Virus record (IMG/VR): IMGVR_UViG_3300009529_000017
Location: 1 to 39,893 of that record
From: a virus
Strand: one strand, 5' to 3'
Length of the DNA stretch: 39,893 bases
Below, in pieces: positions 6,701 to 14,260 of this stretch. The translations under genes and the position numbers were made by a program. The notes below the pieces were generated by a model. It searched no databases, had not been told where the DNA came from, and saw nothing but the letters and a program-made list of their open reading frames with translations. Position 1 is the first letter of the stretch, and every line of letters starts with the position of its first letter.

Positions 6701-7822
6701 ATGTCGTCAGCGGAATATGAGAATGGCGAGCCTACAGACGAGCGTATCGGTTTCGTCTTCGACTGCGACTTCTTTCTCCGTGGTTTCGTGCAGGTGCCGG
6801 GGTATATCATTCTCGATCCGGATCTCAATGATGCTGCCTTCCGAACGCTTCTGGTGATCATGCAGCATGCCTGGCGAGAGGGTGAATGTTACCCCGGCCT
6901 GCAACGGCTGGCCGATATGAGGGGGAAGGGCCGACGAGCGGTCATGCGACATATCCAAGAACTGGAGGAAAGTGGGCACCTGACAAAACACCGACGAGGC
7001 CGTGGTAAGACGAACCTTTATATTATAAATACGCAAAGGAGAGTGGTTGATTTAAGAAGTGACAAAAATGGCACCTGTAGAAGTGACATTTTTGACACCC
7101 GAAGTATAAGTAGTATAATATCCTCTACCGATCTATTCCACAAGTCCACCACCGACGGAGTCGGTGCGGACGGGCAAGCCCGTCCGGTGAGCTATAGCTC
7201 TATACCTAAGGGTGAGAGGATCAAACGAGTGATCAATAGTTTTCGTGATAGGCATCTCAAAGCAGGTGGAGTTAAGTATATGGTCCGTGAGCCGCAGGAC
7301 CGTGTACTCGCGACCGCCTTGATCAAGACCTATACCGACGAACAGATTGAGGCCTTGCTTGCCTTGTACTTCCAGGCGGCCCGTGGGGGAGTGTATTCGT
7401 TTGGCGGATTCCATAAACGTGTGCCTGAGTTATTGCAAGACTATGCCGTTGCGTGTGAGGACATAAAGGCTGATACGGTTCGTCAAATAGAATTCGAGAT
7501 GGTGGAACGTATGATTGCGAACTGGGATGAGGCTATGATTGAGCGCCGTGAGTGGATCGAAAGCCTCGAGGGTCGTATTGATGAGCTTACGAAGACACAG
7601 CCTATCCCAGACGAGGATATGCGTGGGCGTCTTAAGGCTTTGATATCGGACTTGAGTAGCGCCTATAAGTCGGCATTGACAATTCTATGTAAGACATTGG
7701 GTGTGCCGTTGGTTCTTAAACATGAACTGCATCGGCTACTGGATGGTGATTATCTCGAGGTGCGAGCTTGTCTTGTCCGGATGCGTGATAGCCGATCAAA
7801 CGAGGGAGGTGAGAAGATATGA
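6701..7822 (+). CDS. Replication initiator-like protein with N-terminal winged helix
   Basis: The product has 373 residues, with GGAGGG before the ATG. Residues about 30-110 form an HTH/winged-helix unit (LNDAAFRTLLVIMQHAW, CYPGLQRLADM, RRAVMRHIQELEESG, a basic wing and NLYIIN), as in phage replication proteins of the HTH_36/DnaD type. A low-complexity linker (about 110-165) follows, then a helical domain. The linker DNA contains two iteron-like repeats and strong hairpins, as lambda O carries its origin inside the gene. The N-terminal domain would bind the iterons and the C-terminus would load a helicase (inference). Confidence 0.7.
   Translation: MSSAEYENGEPTDERIGFVFDCDFFLRGFVQVPGYIILDPDLNDAAFRTLLVIMQHAWREGECYPGLQRLADMRGKGRRAVMRHIQELEESGHLTKHRRGRGKTNLYIINTQRRVVDLRSDKNGTCRSDIFDTRSISSIISSTDLFHKSTTDGVGADGQARPVSYSSIPKGERIKRVINSFRDRHLKAGGVKYMVREPQDRVLATALIKTYTDEQIEALLALYFQAARGGVYSFGGFHKRVPELLQDYAVACEDIKADTVRQIEFEMVERMIANWDEAMIERREWIESLEGRIDELTKTQPIPDEDMRGRLKALISDLSSAYKSALTILCKTLGVPLVLKHELHRLLDGDYLEVRACLVRMRDSRSNEGGEKI
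7020..7190 (+). other. Candidate replication origin inside the initiator gene
   Basis: Two 19-bp direct repeats, AAGTGACAAAAATGGCACC (7057-7075) and AAGTGACATTTTTGACACC (7081-7099), begin 24 bp apart. Each contains the dyad GTGnCA-N4-TGnCAC. AT-rich stretches flank them (tttatattataaatac near 7016-7031; gtataagtagtataatat at 7104-7121). Two adjacent perfect hairpins follow: CACCGAC-GGA-GTCGGTG (7150-7166) and CGGACGGG-CAAG-CCCGTCCG (7167-7186). The encoded residues are a poorly structured linker, consistent with selection on the DNA itself. Confidence 0.55.
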
Positions 7823-8193
7823 AAACCGAACGCGTGGTGAACCCTGTTGAATCAAGTGTGTTACTTATCCTCGCGTTCGAAACGAGTGAACGAGCAGGTA
7901 AGGTTTACGAGAAGTTTAGAGATGGCTTGATAGTTGACATGCATCGAACCTGTTTAGACAGACCGAGCCATGATAGATTCTTCATGCTGATGCAACAGCA
8001 TCTGGGTCTTGATCATGAAGGCGCGAGGCGGGAAGTGCTTAGGGTTGCGAAAACTATTGCGATCCTCGAGCTCACAGCAATAGGTAAGGCTCCGGGCAAG
8101 GGCAGCAAGGGCTTATGTACAACATATGAATCTGCTGGCAAGGCTGCCTGGACCTTGTATTGGAATCTTGTATCTGACGAACAGACCAAATAA
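7819..8193 (+). CDS. Hypothetical protein
   Basis: The product has 124 residues and its ATG overlaps the stop codon of the initiator gene. It is mostly helical and charged, with a single Cys near residue 45, a HEGARREVLRVAKTIAILEL helix and a basic Gly-rich segment (GKAPGKGSKG). I do not recognise the family. Its place directly behind the initiator suggests an accessory replication role such as a loader or adaptor, which is inference from context alone. Confidence 0.55.
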   Translation: MKTERVVNPVESSVLLILAFETSERAGKVYEKFRDGLIVDMHRTCLDRPSHDRFFMLMQQHLGLDHEGARREVLRVAKTIAILELTAIGKAPGKGSKGLCTTYESAGKAAWTLYWNLVSDEQTK

Positions 8194-8207
8194 AAGGAAA
8201 GGTGGTT

Positions 8208-9227
8208 ATGAGAGTACTTACGCATTACAACTATGAGTTTACCAATATCAAAGATGCATTGGATCATCTGCGATCGCATCGACGTGTTGAAGACATCGAA
8301 GTGAGAACAGGTTCAGATGATCTCATTTTCGATGGTGATATGGTTTCGGTCCATGGTGCGGAGCCTATCAGAATGTCGGGAGCATTCCTGAGAGCGTTTT
8401 GTGATCGTGTTGAACCGCATCTGCCATTACGGTTTGCTTCGAAGCTGCCGGCCGACCTATTCGAAACGAATGCGAATAGGCTGATGCATATGGTTAAGAA
8501 CAGGGGCCAAAGGCTGACGGTAAGAGTTGAAACGTGGCTTAACGATGATGGCTCCCCGGTGAAGCGGACAGCGCAATCCCTGGTGACGGACGTATGTCAG
8601 TTCATCGATCATGAGGATGTGCTTGAGCGAGCACTTGCAATCAATGGCCGGCCTATTAGTACAAAGGTTGTTCTGACCGATGAGCTCCTCAGGGTGAATG
8701 CGATTGTAACTGCTTTCGATGTTACGGATCGCCAAGGTGAGGCCGAGCATTTCCAAATCGGTTATGATCTTGTGAATAGCGAAACACGGAATACAAGGAT
8801 CGTAGTTGCGAGTTTCTTGGAACGACTCGTATGTGCTAATGGTGCAGTTGCGGCTATCCCAGGCTTCGGTGGCTCCTATGGTAAACGCCATGTCGTCGAT
8901 CCAGACAAGGCCCTTGATAAGGTTGAAAGTATCCTGGCAACGATCGACTGGGCTGGAAGTAATAGGGCATTCTATATGCGACTACAAGAGATGATCGCTA
9001 ACGAAGTCTCGCGTGAAACTATCTGGCGGCATCGTATTGATGCGGAAGCGATTGCCGGCCCTGCATTGACACGCGAGTTCTGGGAGCAGCCTTGGCCTGA
9101 GACCGTTACGGAATTCGATGTCTTCAACCGTATGACAAGGCTTGCCCGGGATCTGGCTGCTGATAGCAAACACAGCCTTGAAGTGGTTGCCGGCAAGTCG
9201 TTCTTGTCGTTCTTGGGAGACATCTGA
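8208..9227 (+). CDS. DUF932-like phage/plasmid protein
   Basis: I use the ATG at 8208, which follows AAAGGAAAGGTGG; a GTG at 8202 is less likely. The product has 339 residues. The central block FQIGYDLVNSETRNTRIVVA and then LERLVCANGAV matches the 'NSE-G... R-xCxNGM' pattern of DUF932 (phage/plasmid-like TIGR03299) proteins. That family is common in large phages and plasmids beside recombination genes, and its biochemical role is not established. A helical C-terminal third follows. Two strong stem-loops lie between it and the Cas4-like gene. Confidence 0.6.
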   Translation: MRVLTHYNYEFTNIKDALDHLRSHRRVEDIEVRTGSDDLIFDGDMVSVHGAEPIRMSGAFLRAFCDRVEPHLPLRFASKLPADLFETNANRLMHMVKNRGQRLTVRVETWLNDDGSPVKRTAQSLVTDVCQFIDHEDVLERALAINGRPISTKVVLTDELLRVNAIVTAFDVTDRQGEAEHFQIGYDLVNSETRNTRIVVASFLERLVCANGAVAAIPGFGGSYGKRHVVDPDKALDKVESILATIDWAGSNRAFYMRLQEMIANEVSRETIWRHRIDAEAIAGPALTREFWEQPWPETVTEFDVFNRMTRLARDLAADSKHSLEVVAGKSFLSFLGDI

Positions 9228-9239
9228 GAGTATGCTTAA

Positions 9240-9324
9240 GGGGGCTGGTCGGGAGAATCGTGGCAAGTTCGGTGCTGTCCCGTCCGATGTGCAGCCATGT
9301 GCAGAATTCGGGTCACCAGCCCCC
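9240..9324 (+). other. Stem-loop closed by a perfect 10-bp stem
   Basis: GGGGGCTGGT (9240-9249) pairs with ACCAGCCCCC (9315-9324) around a 65-base loop. No T-tract follows, so it is not a standard terminator. It is the first of two tandem large stem-loops in this 223-base intergenic region, which contains no plausible gene. Confidence 0.55.
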
Positions 9325-9336
9325 ATTGAAAAGATA

Positions 9337-9421
9337 GATTGTCCCCGGGTGTGGAACCTTCCTATGGCCCATGAGTTCTTCGGGCCATCCAGCTAACACA
9401 TCATCTGCGCCCGGGGCAATC
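9337..9421 (+). other. Second tandem stem-loop, 14-bp outer stem plus inner hairpin
   Basis: GATTG-T-CCCCGGGTG (9337-9351) pairs with CGCCCGGGGCAATC (9408-9421), leaving one T bulged. Inside, ATGGCCC pairs with GGGCCAT around an 11-base loop. It ends about 15 bases before the GAGGAGG of the Cas4-like gene, so it could tune that gene's mRNA stability or translation. Confidence 0.55.
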
Positions 9422-9450
9422 TTGAATCAATCGAGCTTGAGGAGGCCTAT

Positions 9451-10212
9451 ATGGGATTCGTAAAGATCCTATCAGTTTCGCAGGAACGGGTCTATCATGG
9501 CTGCCCGCATAAGTGGAAGCTCGAACGCATTGAGAGAATCCCAGGAGTTATATCCTTAGAACAGATGTTCGGCCGGGCCGCCCATAAGGTGCTAGAGACA
9601 TTCAACCGCGGCTTCCGGAGTGGAGTCGAGCTGCCCATGGATTTCCTGATGCATGTCTTTCGCCGAGAGATGGGCAGCCTATGTTCGAAGTACTGGGAGT
9701 ATAGAGCGAGGACACTTGTTGGATTCTATATCGATCAGGTGGCTGCTGAATTCCCACCGATGCTTGTCGAGGAGCAATTCTATCTCGATCTCTTACCTGG
9801 CTATGTAGTGACGGGTGTAATTGATCTTATTACGCGTGACATGAGGATTGCAGACTACAAGTTCGTGCGTAAGATCTATCCGCCAGAAGATCGGATACAG
9901 GAGGCTTGTTACTATGAGGGTATGCGGAAGCTGCTGGACGTTGCACCGGATGCCCATGTAACCCTATCATTCCTGCGGGACGAGGATCCAGCCCATCTAA
10001 TCGGAAGCATCTACCATGTAGGGCAAAAAGATATTGACGACTTCTGGCAGCGGATGGTAATCTTTGCAAGAGGTATTGAGAATGCTGTGTATCCAAAGCG
10101 CTCAAAGACTCGCTGGTGCCATCCGCTCTGGTGTTCCTACTACAATACCCACTGTGATCATATTGCAGCTGAAGGGGAGGTGATTGATTGGGAAAGTATC
10201 TATTCGCCATAA
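9451..10212 (+). CDS. Cas4/RecB-like PD-(D/E)XK nuclease with Fe-S cysteines
   Basis: The product has 253 residues, with GAGGAGG before the ATG. The first Cys lies in the N-terminal motif RVYHGCPHKWKLERI (about residue 18), and three more lie near the C-terminus (WCHPLWCSYYNTHC), the four-cysteine arrangement of Cas4/AddB-type 4Fe-4S nucleases. The nuclease core shows EEQFYLDL, GVIDLI and IADYKFV, fitting the acidic and D-x-K active-site positions, and a following QEACYYEG matches the usual QxxxY helix. A 5'-end resection role beside Sak4 and SSB is the likely job (inference from family and context). Confidence 0.8.
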   Translation: MGFVKILSVSQERVYHGCPHKWKLERIERIPGVISLEQMFGRAAHKVLETFNRGFRSGVELPMDFLMHVFRREMGSLCSKYWEYRARTLVGFYIDQVAAEFPPMLVEEQFYLDLLPGYVVTGVIDLITRDMRIADYKFVRKIYPPEDRIQEACYYEGMRKLLDVAPDAHVTLSFLRDEDPAHLIGSIYHVGQKDIDDFWQRMVIFARGIENAVYPKRSKTRWCHPLWCSYYNTHCDHIAAEGEVIDWESIYSP

Positions 10213-10766
10213 TCGTTCTATTGGTTCTGATGCCGGGACCGACTGTCGGACGTGATTATGATTATGAGTTTACGTTCATGCTTGAGGATGGAACGGAATA
10301 CTCAAGCATGGGCGGTGTCTGTAAGTATTCGCTATGGCGTGGGAATTGGACGGCACTCGATAAGTTGGCAGCCCGTGTTGGCGGCCGATTACTAAAGCAG
10401 TATATCGAGGATGTCAAAGGGGACTGGGTCTTCTTCCACGTCTGCCCGCCTGAATCGCTAGTCATTGAGTACGACCCCTATGTAGAGTTTGTACTGGGTT
10501 ATGAAGACGGGCATGAGGTGAGGAGCCTAGAGATCGTGCTGACGGATACGCCCTTGGAACATAAGGTCTGGTCATCGGGCCTTGGGTTGATCCGGCTGGA
10601 ACGGGACCAGGGGCCGTATTGGAAACCAATCTTCCGTCGAGAATGCTTTGTGCTGTTTGTCAGATTCCCGTACGAGAGCTTGGCCCTCGATCATGATAGG
10701 AGCCTCGAGCGAGCGCCATTCCCGCTACCTGACACCTTTATGGTGGAAAGGAGGCGAATAGAGTGA
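10188..10766 (+). CDS. Exported protein of unknown function
   Basis: The start is TTG, with GGGGAGG seven bases upstream, inside the end of the nuclease gene. Residues 1-21 (MGKYLFAIIVLLVLMPGPTV) are a clear signal peptide. The mature part, about 170 residues, is rich in strands and aromatic residues and has three cysteines (VCKYS, HVCPP, RECFV). No family is recognised. It is the first of three consecutive genes with export signals, which is unusual within a replication/recombination operon. Confidence 0.6.
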   Translation: MGKYLFAIIVLLVLMPGPTVGRDYDYEFTFMLEDGTEYSSMGGVCKYSLWRGNWTALDKLAARVGGRLLKQYIEDVKGDWVFFHVCPPESLVIEYDPYVEFVLGYEDGHEVRSLEIVLTDTPLEHKVWSSGLGLIRLERDQGPYWKPIFRRECFVLFVRFPYESLALDHDRSLERAPFPLPDTFMVERRRIE

Positions 10767-10912
10767 GCCGATTACTTACCATCTTCGTGCTAGTGACGGT
10801 TGCCATCGGTGCTTCACCTGCGCTGATCCTGGCAAGCGAGCCTAAGACTGAATGGTACTGGTGGGTCCTTAAGTTCATCACTGAGATGGGCAGCAACTGG
10901 GCCATCTGGTAG
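10763..10912 (+). CDS. Secreted or membrane microprotein with signal sequence
   Basis: The product has 49 residues and starts at a GTG overlapping the preceding stop codon, with AAAGGAGG upstream. Residues 1-25 form a signal-like helix (LLTIFVLVTVAIGASPALIL) followed by ASE, a plausible signal-peptidase site. The remaining 24 residues are Trp-rich (EWYWWVLKF ... NWAIW). Such a tryptophan-rich short peptide could associate with membranes. It lies between two other exported proteins and probably works with them. Confidence 0.5.
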   Translation: MSRLLTIFVLVTVAIGASPALILASEPKTEWYWWVLKFITEMGSNWAIW

Positions 10913-10930
10913 GAAAGGAGGTAAGGATTT

Positions 10931-11221
10931 TTGGAGTGGCGTACTGTGCAAATCACGGGAAAGGTGTGGCTTATGATCTATGAAGTTTCAGACTTCTTGA
11001 GCCGTGCACGGCGACGCCGGATATCACTTACGCGGACGGTCTCGGCAATCTTTCAAGTGCTGCTCGATGATGGCTGGTTCTTGGCAAACCGGGAACGGAT
11101 CCTTGAGCAGTTAAGAACACCTACTAAGGAGCGTCATGATGCGAAACATGATAGTACTATTGCTGGCATTGCTCATCAGCCTGGTCTTCATAAGCCCGGC
11201 GGTGACGCAGCCCAACAGTAG
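10931..11221 (+). CDS. Small basic protein, possible ribbon-helix-helix
   Basis: It starts at TTG, with AAGGAGGT eight bases upstream. The product has 96 residues. The segment RRRRISLTRTVSAIFQVLLD followed by DGW resembles a ribbon-helix-helix DNA-binding unit (basic strand, then two helices). The last 28 codons overlap the next gene in another frame and read as poor-quality protein. If real, it could regulate this exported-protein operon. Low to moderate confidence because of the overlap and TTG start. Confidence 0.4.
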   Translation: MEWRTVQITGKVWLMIYEVSDFLSRARRRRISLTRTVSAIFQVLLDDGWFLANRERILEQLRTPTKERHDAKHDSTIAGIAHQPGLHKPGGDAAQQ

Positions 11222-11732
11222 TAACGGCGGTATGATGTGGAAACCGCAGGTGGCATATGTCTTCTTCATTCCAGAAGATGACGATGCTGATATCACTACC
11301 CGAGCAATGGGTGATTTTGGCCTGGGCTACCTCTTACCGCTTACAGATGATGGTGAACATAATCTCAAAGTTGGGGCAGGTGGCGGTGGTAGTCCAGGAG
11401 ACGAAGGCTTTGCCAATGCCGGATTCAAACTCGGCTATGCATACGCGCCTGTGAAGGTCCGTAATGTGATTTTTGGAGTAACCGGTGTGTTCGATGCCGT
11501 GTTCCCGACAAGTGATTTGGCAATGAGGATAACCGGCGAGGACGATCAATCGACATGGCTGATGGTTGGCCTCCAGGGCTCGTTAGATTTTACAGCCCCG
11601 GGCGGATTGCCCGGTACGCTCATCGTAGGCTATAATGGTGGGCTGAGAAATGCGCCAAGTAAATTCTACTTCGCCTTCGGTATGATCCTGAAACCCACCC
11701 CGGCAGAGGAGACTGTGAGAAGATCGAACTGA
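11136..11732 (+). CDS. Exported beta-barrel-like protein
   Basis: The product has 198 residues, with AAGGAG before a double ATG. Residues 1-24 are a signal peptide (MIVLLLALLISLVFISPA, then VTQ). The mature part alternates hydrophobic and polar residues in many short strands with glycine-rich turns (GAGGGGSPGDEG, FKLGYAYAP, LIVGYNGGLRNA, FYFAFGMIL), the look of an outer-membrane beta-barrel, although a short basic tail follows the last strand. This favours a Gram-negative host. Surface alteration or superinfection exclusion is conceivable. Its TGA overlaps the ATG of the resolvase gene. Confidence 0.6.
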   Translation: MMRNMIVLLLALLISLVFISPAVTQPNSSNGGMMWKPQVAYVFFIPEDDDADITTRAMGDFGLGYLLPLTDDGEHNLKVGAGGGGSPGDEGFANAGFKLGYAYAPVKVRNVIFGVTGVFDAVFPTSDLAMRITGEDDQSTWLMVGLQGSLDFTAPGGLPGTLIVGYNGGLRNAPSKFYFAFGMILKPTPAEETVRRSN

Positions 11733-12238
11733 TGTCGAAGATTCGTATGGAGCTGATCTTCAAGTGCAAACCTCTGAGTAAGGATAACAGGCGTTTCCCG
11801 GCGAGATCATATCGTACGGGGACGCCTGTTATCGCGATCCCTAAACAATACAAGGCATGGGAAGATGCACGCCGCCTGGAAGCGACCTTGCAGGTCAGAG
11901 GTGACGATCGGTTTCCGATACTTAAGCCTACTAAGGTGCGCCTCGACTTAATTTTCGCCTACCCCTATATGCCAATGCAGAACGATGTTTTCAATGCGCC
12001 TAAGAGTATATGCGATGCGATGGGGCCGGCGAACCTACCGCGACGGCTGCGTACGAAAATCAAACGGGCTGGCCCGATATATGAAGACGATAGTCAGATC
12101 TGGATCGGGAGTGTCGTGAAAGTGAAGACGACTGGCGATCCGGTTATCATAGCCTTACTGGAGACAATGACCAATGAGGAGTATAGGGCCGAAGTGACTC
12201 GGCGAATGGAGGCAATAACCTATGCGTTATCTTATTGA
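11732..12238 (+). CDS. rusA: RusA-like Holliday junction resolvase
   Basis: The product has 168 residues and its ATG overlaps the previous stop codon. It carries KPLSKDNRR at the N-terminus, the family's usual substrate-loop start, NDVFNAPKSICDAM in the middle and YEDDSQIWIG towards the end, corresponding to the acidic metal-binding positions and the 'DD-x-QI' motif of RusA endonucleases. RusA dimers cut four-way junctions from recombination or replication. Its position after the Sak4/SSB/Cas4 set completes a recombination pathway. Confidence 0.8.
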   Translation: MSKIRMELIFKCKPLSKDNRRFPARSYRTGTPVIAIPKQYKAWEDARRLEATLQVRGDDRFPILKPTKVRLDLIFAYPYMPMQNDVFNAPKSICDAMGPANLPRRLRTKIKRAGPIYEDDSQIWIGSVVKVKTTGDPVIIALLETMTNEEYRAEVTRRMEAITYALSY

Positions 12239-12689
12239 TGGCGAGATGCATGCGGCCCATAGGCTAGATGATTACAAAGGCAAGTGTGCCAATCTGCATG
12301 GGCATACCTACAGTATCCAGATTGTCGTGAATGTGCCTAATAAAGATGTCTTCAAGGATGGAAGTAATCGGGCAGTTGACTTCGCCGAAGTCAAGGGGAT
12401 CTTCAAAGCGCATGTGGCATATGGTGATCATGCCTGCTGGTTATCTCGTCCTAGTTGTAATCTGCTTTTCGGTGAGGAGTATGATTCTCCGGCAGTTGTT
12501 TGTAAAGGCCAACGGATCATAGTTACAGATGGTGAGCCAACGGCCGAACTGATGGCACGTCTGCTTTTCCAATGGATGCAGAACGACTATAGAGCGCTTG
12601 GCGAGAGCCGTAAGGTTGCGCTGCAACTCATCAGCGTAACGGTTTGGGAGACAGCGGAACAGGGGGCGACCTATGCTCCGGGTGAATGA
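12222..12689 (+). CDS. queD: 6-carboxy-tetrahydropterin synthase (QueD)
   Basis: The product has 155 residues and overlaps the end of the resolvase gene by 17 bases. It shows AAHRL for the first zinc histidine and CANLHGHTY, the CxxxHGH motif that marks QueD rather than plain pyruvoyl-tetrahydropterin synthase. [15 protein letters not shown] supplies the conserved Glu near the C-terminus. QueD turns dihydroneopterin triphosphate into 6-carboxy-tetrahydropterin, the second step to preQ0. It overlaps queE and is followed by folE, so three consecutive genes give the first three reactions. Confidence 0.92.
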   Translation: MRYLIDGEMHAAHRLDDYKGKCANLHGHTYSIQIVVNVPNKDVFKDGSNRAVDFAEVKGIFKAHVAYGDHACWLSRPSCNLLFGEEYDSPAVVCKGQRIIVTDGEPTAELMARLLFQWMQNDYRALGESRKVALQLISVTVWETAEQGATYAPGE

Positions 12690-13410
12690 GATTTTTGATT
12701 CCATCCAGGGTGAAGGGATCCATGTCGGCCGCCTGGCAACCTTTGTCCGATTGCAAGGATGTAATCTCGACTGCCCCTGGTGTGATACCGCAAATGCGAA
12801 AGCCATAGATGGCGGCCGGCCTATGAGCGAGGAGCAAATCCTTGGACAAATCTTCCATCCACTTGTGATCATTACTGGCGGGGAGCCGCTTGTACAGGAT
12901 ATCAGGAAGTTGCTTGAAATGATGCAGCTCAAGAAGTGGGAAGTTCATATCGAAACGAATGGAGTAATCATGCCCGGGGCTACGCATCGTGAGATCGTCG
13001 CCTTCTGGTCCGTATCGCCTAAGCAGCAGGCAGAGGCGGAAGCCCATAATATACTGCGAGGGCTTTTCCAGACCGGATGCCAGGGGCAGGTTAAGTTTGT
13101 TATCGATGCCATGAACGGCACGAAATGCGATCGGGCTTTGCGTTGGGCCTATGACTTCATGATGGCATTAGGCAAGAACAGCATGATGCCGGTGGTCTTG
13201 CAGCCCTGCTGGATCGATCCGGCCATAACGTATATGGACCGGGCGAAATATGTGGCACGATATAAGGAGATGTCGTATTTCATCAAACAGCACTGGCCTG
13301 ACTGGGACGTGCGCCTGATCCCCCAGATACATAAGATGCTTGCCCTAGATCGGCATTGCCATAAGACGATAAATCGTAAGGAGCCTGGGGAACAATGGAA
13401 AGGGGCCTGA
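12673..13410 (+). CDS. queE: 7-carboxy-7-deazaguanine synthase (QueE), radical SAM
   Basis: The product has 245 residues. [13 protein letters not shown] at the N-terminus and [11 protein letters not shown] provide the CxxxCxxC ligands for the 4Fe-4S cluster. [10 protein letters not shown] is the glycine-rich SAM-binding strand, and HIETNG and WSVSPKQ follow in the family order. QueE contracts 6-carboxy-tetrahydropterin to 7-carboxy-7-deazaguanine. The start overlaps queD by 17 bases. A short piece of this gene, from its 'MMQLKKWE' region, recurs in decayed form at 14261. Confidence 0.93.
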   Translation: MLRVNEIFDSIQGEGIHVGRLATFVRLQGCNLDCPWCDTANAKAIDGGRPMSEEQILGQIFHPLVIITGGEPLVQDIRKLLEMMQLKKWEVHIETNGVIMPGATHREIVAFWSVSPKQQAEAEAHNILRGLFQTGCQGQVKFVIDAMNGTKCDRALRWAYDFMMALGKNSMMPVVLQPCWIDPAITYMDRAKYVARYKEMSYFIKQHWPDWDVRLIPQIHKMLALDRHCHKTINRKEPGEQWKGA

Positions 13411-13411
13411 G

Positions 13412-13984
13412 ATGCCAGAGAGTGTAGCGAGGGATGATGTCAGGAATGCGGCTGGGGACCTCATATCTGCGCTGTGTGAGGCGATCGGGGACGACCCTGC
13501 CCGAGAGGGCCTTATTGATACCCCATGCCGTCTGGCGGATATGTGGATTGAGATGCTTACAGCCAAGAAGTTTGTCCTGTCGAAGTTCATGAATCCAGGC
13601 TATGACGAAATGATTATCTCAAGTGGGATCCGGTTTGTATCATTATGTGAGCACCATCTACTGCCGTTCATAGGGACCGCAACCGTTGCGTATATCCCAG
13701 CAGAGGATGGTTATGTCCTGGGCTTATCGAAGATGGCACGCATAGTCGATATGTTCGCTGCCCGATTGCAACTACAAGAACGTATGACCCGTGAGATTGC
13801 AGATTACCTACAGGCAGAACTGGAACCGCTTGGCGTTGCAATTGTGCTTGCAGCAGAGCATATGTGTATGTCGATTCGTGGTGTTAAGAAGCTCGGGCAT
13901 GTGACAACCACATCGCATCTCACTGGTGTCTTTCGTGATAAACCTGAGACAAGAGCTGAGTTTTTGAGATTCGTGCATTCATGA
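13412..13984 (+). CDS. folE: GTP cyclohydrolase I (FolE)
   Basis: The product has 190 residues, the usual length. It has [18 protein letters not shown] near the N-terminus, CEHHLLPF with the first zinc Cys and His, [16 protein letters not shown] with the family's 'GLSK-R' motif, the QLQERMT helix and EHMCMSIRG with the second zinc Cys. It converts GTP to dihydroneopterin triphosphate, feeding QueD. It starts one base after the queE stop codon. The host also has a FolE for folate, so a phage copy suggests high demand for 7-deazaguanine. Confidence 0.94.
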   Translation: MPESVARDDVRNAAGDLISALCEAIGDDPAREGLIDTPCRLADMWIEMLTAKKFVLSKFMNPGYDEMIISSGIRFVSLCEHHLLPFIGTATVAYIPAEDGYVLGLSKMARIVDMFAARLQLQERMTREIADYLQAELEPLGVAIVLAAEHMCMSIRGVKKLGHVTTTSHLTGVFRDKPETRAEFLRFVHS

Positions 13985-13995
13985 GAGGAGGTATC

Positions 13996-14052
13996 ATGCT
14001 GTCGTTTTTCTTGGTAGTCCTGAACTGGTGGGCCGGTGACGTTGATATGTAG
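13996..14052 (+). CDS. Possible leader peptide (18 residues)
   Basis: A very short ORF follows the folE stop codon, with a strong GAGAGGAGG five bases before its ATG. The peptide is hydrophobic with adjacent tryptophans (LSFFLVVLNWWAGDVDM). It is followed by a folded RNA and a terminator, the general layout of a translation-controlled leader. No homologue is known to me, and the strong ribosome-binding site is the only positive evidence. Confidence 0.3.
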   Translation: MLSFFLVVLNWWAGDVDM

Positions 14053-14065
14053 GGGATCGGTCAAG

Positions 14066-14166
14066 TGAGATCAGGAACGCCAAGCTAGAATTCCCAGGGG
14101 CGGGCGGCTTGGTAGGAGGTTCTAGTTGGCGGCCGCCAACTATCGGTTCAATTCCGACTGGTCTTG
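14066..14166 (+). ncRNA. Candidate tRNA-like structured RNA
   Basis: TCGG-TTCAATT-CCGA (14143-14157) is a canonical T-arm (GGTTCAATTCC). Directly after it, CTGGTCTTG (14158-14166) pairs with TGAGATCAG (14066-14074) over nine pairs, as an acceptor stem stacks on a T-arm. In place of D and anticodon arms, a 12-bp hairpin with one bulged G joins CGCCAAgCTAGAA (14078-14090) to TTCTAGTTGGCG (14120-14131). No anticodon arm or encoded CCA is apparent, so this is not a normal tRNA. Confidence 0.45.
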
Positions 14167-14174
14167 CGAACGGG

Positions 14175-14220
14175 CTAGGTCGGCCAGGACAAGGAGGTCG
14201 GGTCGGCCTAGTTGTTTTCT
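14175..14220 (+). terminator. Rho-independent terminator candidate
   Basis: CTAGGTCGGCC (14175-14185) pairs with GGTCGGCCTAG (14201-14211) in 11 continuous pairs, two of them G-U, around a 15-base loop. TTGTTTTCTT follows. It lies just after the tRNA-like element and would end the queDE-folE transcript or that RNA. Confidence 0.6.
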
Positions 14221-14260
14221 TATCTGGCTGAGTGGGGCGTGCGGAGGACGGACTCCATAG

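Noticed and set aside
12222-12689. 6-pyruvoyl-tetrahydropterin synthase instead of QueD
   Set aside because: The CxxxHGH motif and the neighbouring queE, folE and queC genes favour QueD.
14095-14166. A true tRNA gene based on TTGGTAG and GGTTCAATTCC blocks at tRNA-like spacing
   Set aside because: The D-loop-like and T-loop-like blocks are 29 bases apart as in tRNAs, but no 5-bp anticodon stem with a 7-base loop and no matching 7-bp acceptor stem fit that frame. I kept only the tRNA-like RNA reading.
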